From contig NZ_RQIS01000024.1 in NCBI RefSeq assembly GCF_003837865.1, forward strand, positions 1 to 34,339: a DNA stretch of 34,339 nt, in the 5' to 3' direction. The notes below the pieces were generated by a model. The model ran no database searches. It was not told the origin of the DNA and was given only the letters and a program-made list of their open reading frames with translations. Position numbers and translations under genes: made by a program. Every line of letters begins with the position of its first letter. Positions within the stretch are counted from its first letter, which is position 1. Below are positions 34,312 to 34,339 of this stretch, piece after piece. The DNA is from Paraburkholderia dinghuensis. Its GTDB lineage: Bacteria > Pseudomonadota > Gammaproteobacteria > Burkholderiales > Burkholderiaceae.

Positions 34312-34339
34312 TCACTGATGCGTATCCGTGGGCGGAGCG
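34312..34339 (-). CDS. Possible 3' end of a convergent minus-strand gene (partial)
   Basis: On the minus strand the last 27 bases read A-P-P-T-D-T-H-Q and then TGA at 34314-34312, in one open frame that continues beyond the window. The adjacent terminator works in both directions, which would suit a convergent gene ending here. Eight codons are too few to identify it; yacG is found near mutT in relatives as I recall, but nothing here proves that. Confidence 0.25.

Overview
This window comes from a GC-rich beta-proteobacterium of the Burkholderiales, most likely Burkholderia, Paraburkholderia or Caballeronia. The evidence is the 3' end of a Burkholderia-type 5S rRNA, a Burkholderia-type general porin with an AHA|Q signal cleavage site, Coq7 for ubiquinone synthesis, a meso-DAP type MurE (DNPR motif), and the run mraZ to ftsZ followed by lpxC, secA, argJ, a DUF815 ATPase and mutT. 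The assignment rests on remembered family sequences and gene order, since no database search was possible.

Layout. Positions 1-123 are the tail of an rRNA operon with its terminator. Positions 293-7981 are a mixed metabolic block: an M20 amidohydrolase (minus strand), a single-subunit cytoplasmic molybdopterin oxidoreductase, a FadD-type acyl-CoA ligase, a general porin (minus strand) and coq7. Positions about 8230-25845 are a complete division and cell wall (dcw) cluster, all on the plus strand: mraZ, rsmH, ftsL, ftsI, murE, murF, mraY, murD, ftsW, murG, murC, ddl, ftsQ, ftsA, ftsZ. Eight junctions are ATGA-type stop/start overlaps, so the cluster is probably read as one translationally coupled operon. 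It starts at a promoter overlaid by tandem 10-bp repeats that look like an MraZ operator, and it ends in a hairpin plus T-run just after ftsZ. Positions 26123-34247 hold a Prx5-type peroxiredoxin, lpxC (lipid A), a convergent DciA/DUF721 gene, secA, argJ, a DUF815 P-loop ATPase and mutT, closed by a strong bidirectional terminator.

How the genes work together. MurC, MurD, MurE and MurF build the UDP-MurNAc-pentapeptide, with D-Ala-D-Ala supplied by Ddl. MraY and MurG make lipid I and lipid II. FtsW and FtsI polymerise and cross-link septal peptidoglycan under FtsQ and FtsL, and FtsA and FtsZ form the cytoplasmic ring. LpxC commits carbon to lipid A and SecA drives protein export, so most of the right two thirds is envelope construction.

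I found no phage, insertion sequence, CRISPR array, toxin-antitoxin or defence locus, and no convincing unknown multi-gene system. What merits a second look is mostly regulatory: the MraZ-type operator, three 13-bp tandem repeats before the peroxiredoxin gene, the lpxC leader, dyads upstream of the porin and fadD genes, and low-complexity tails on FtsL and FtsI. Several starts were chosen from ribosome binding sites or stop/start overlaps (coq7, murG, murC, ftsZ, peroxiredoxin, dciA, argJ).
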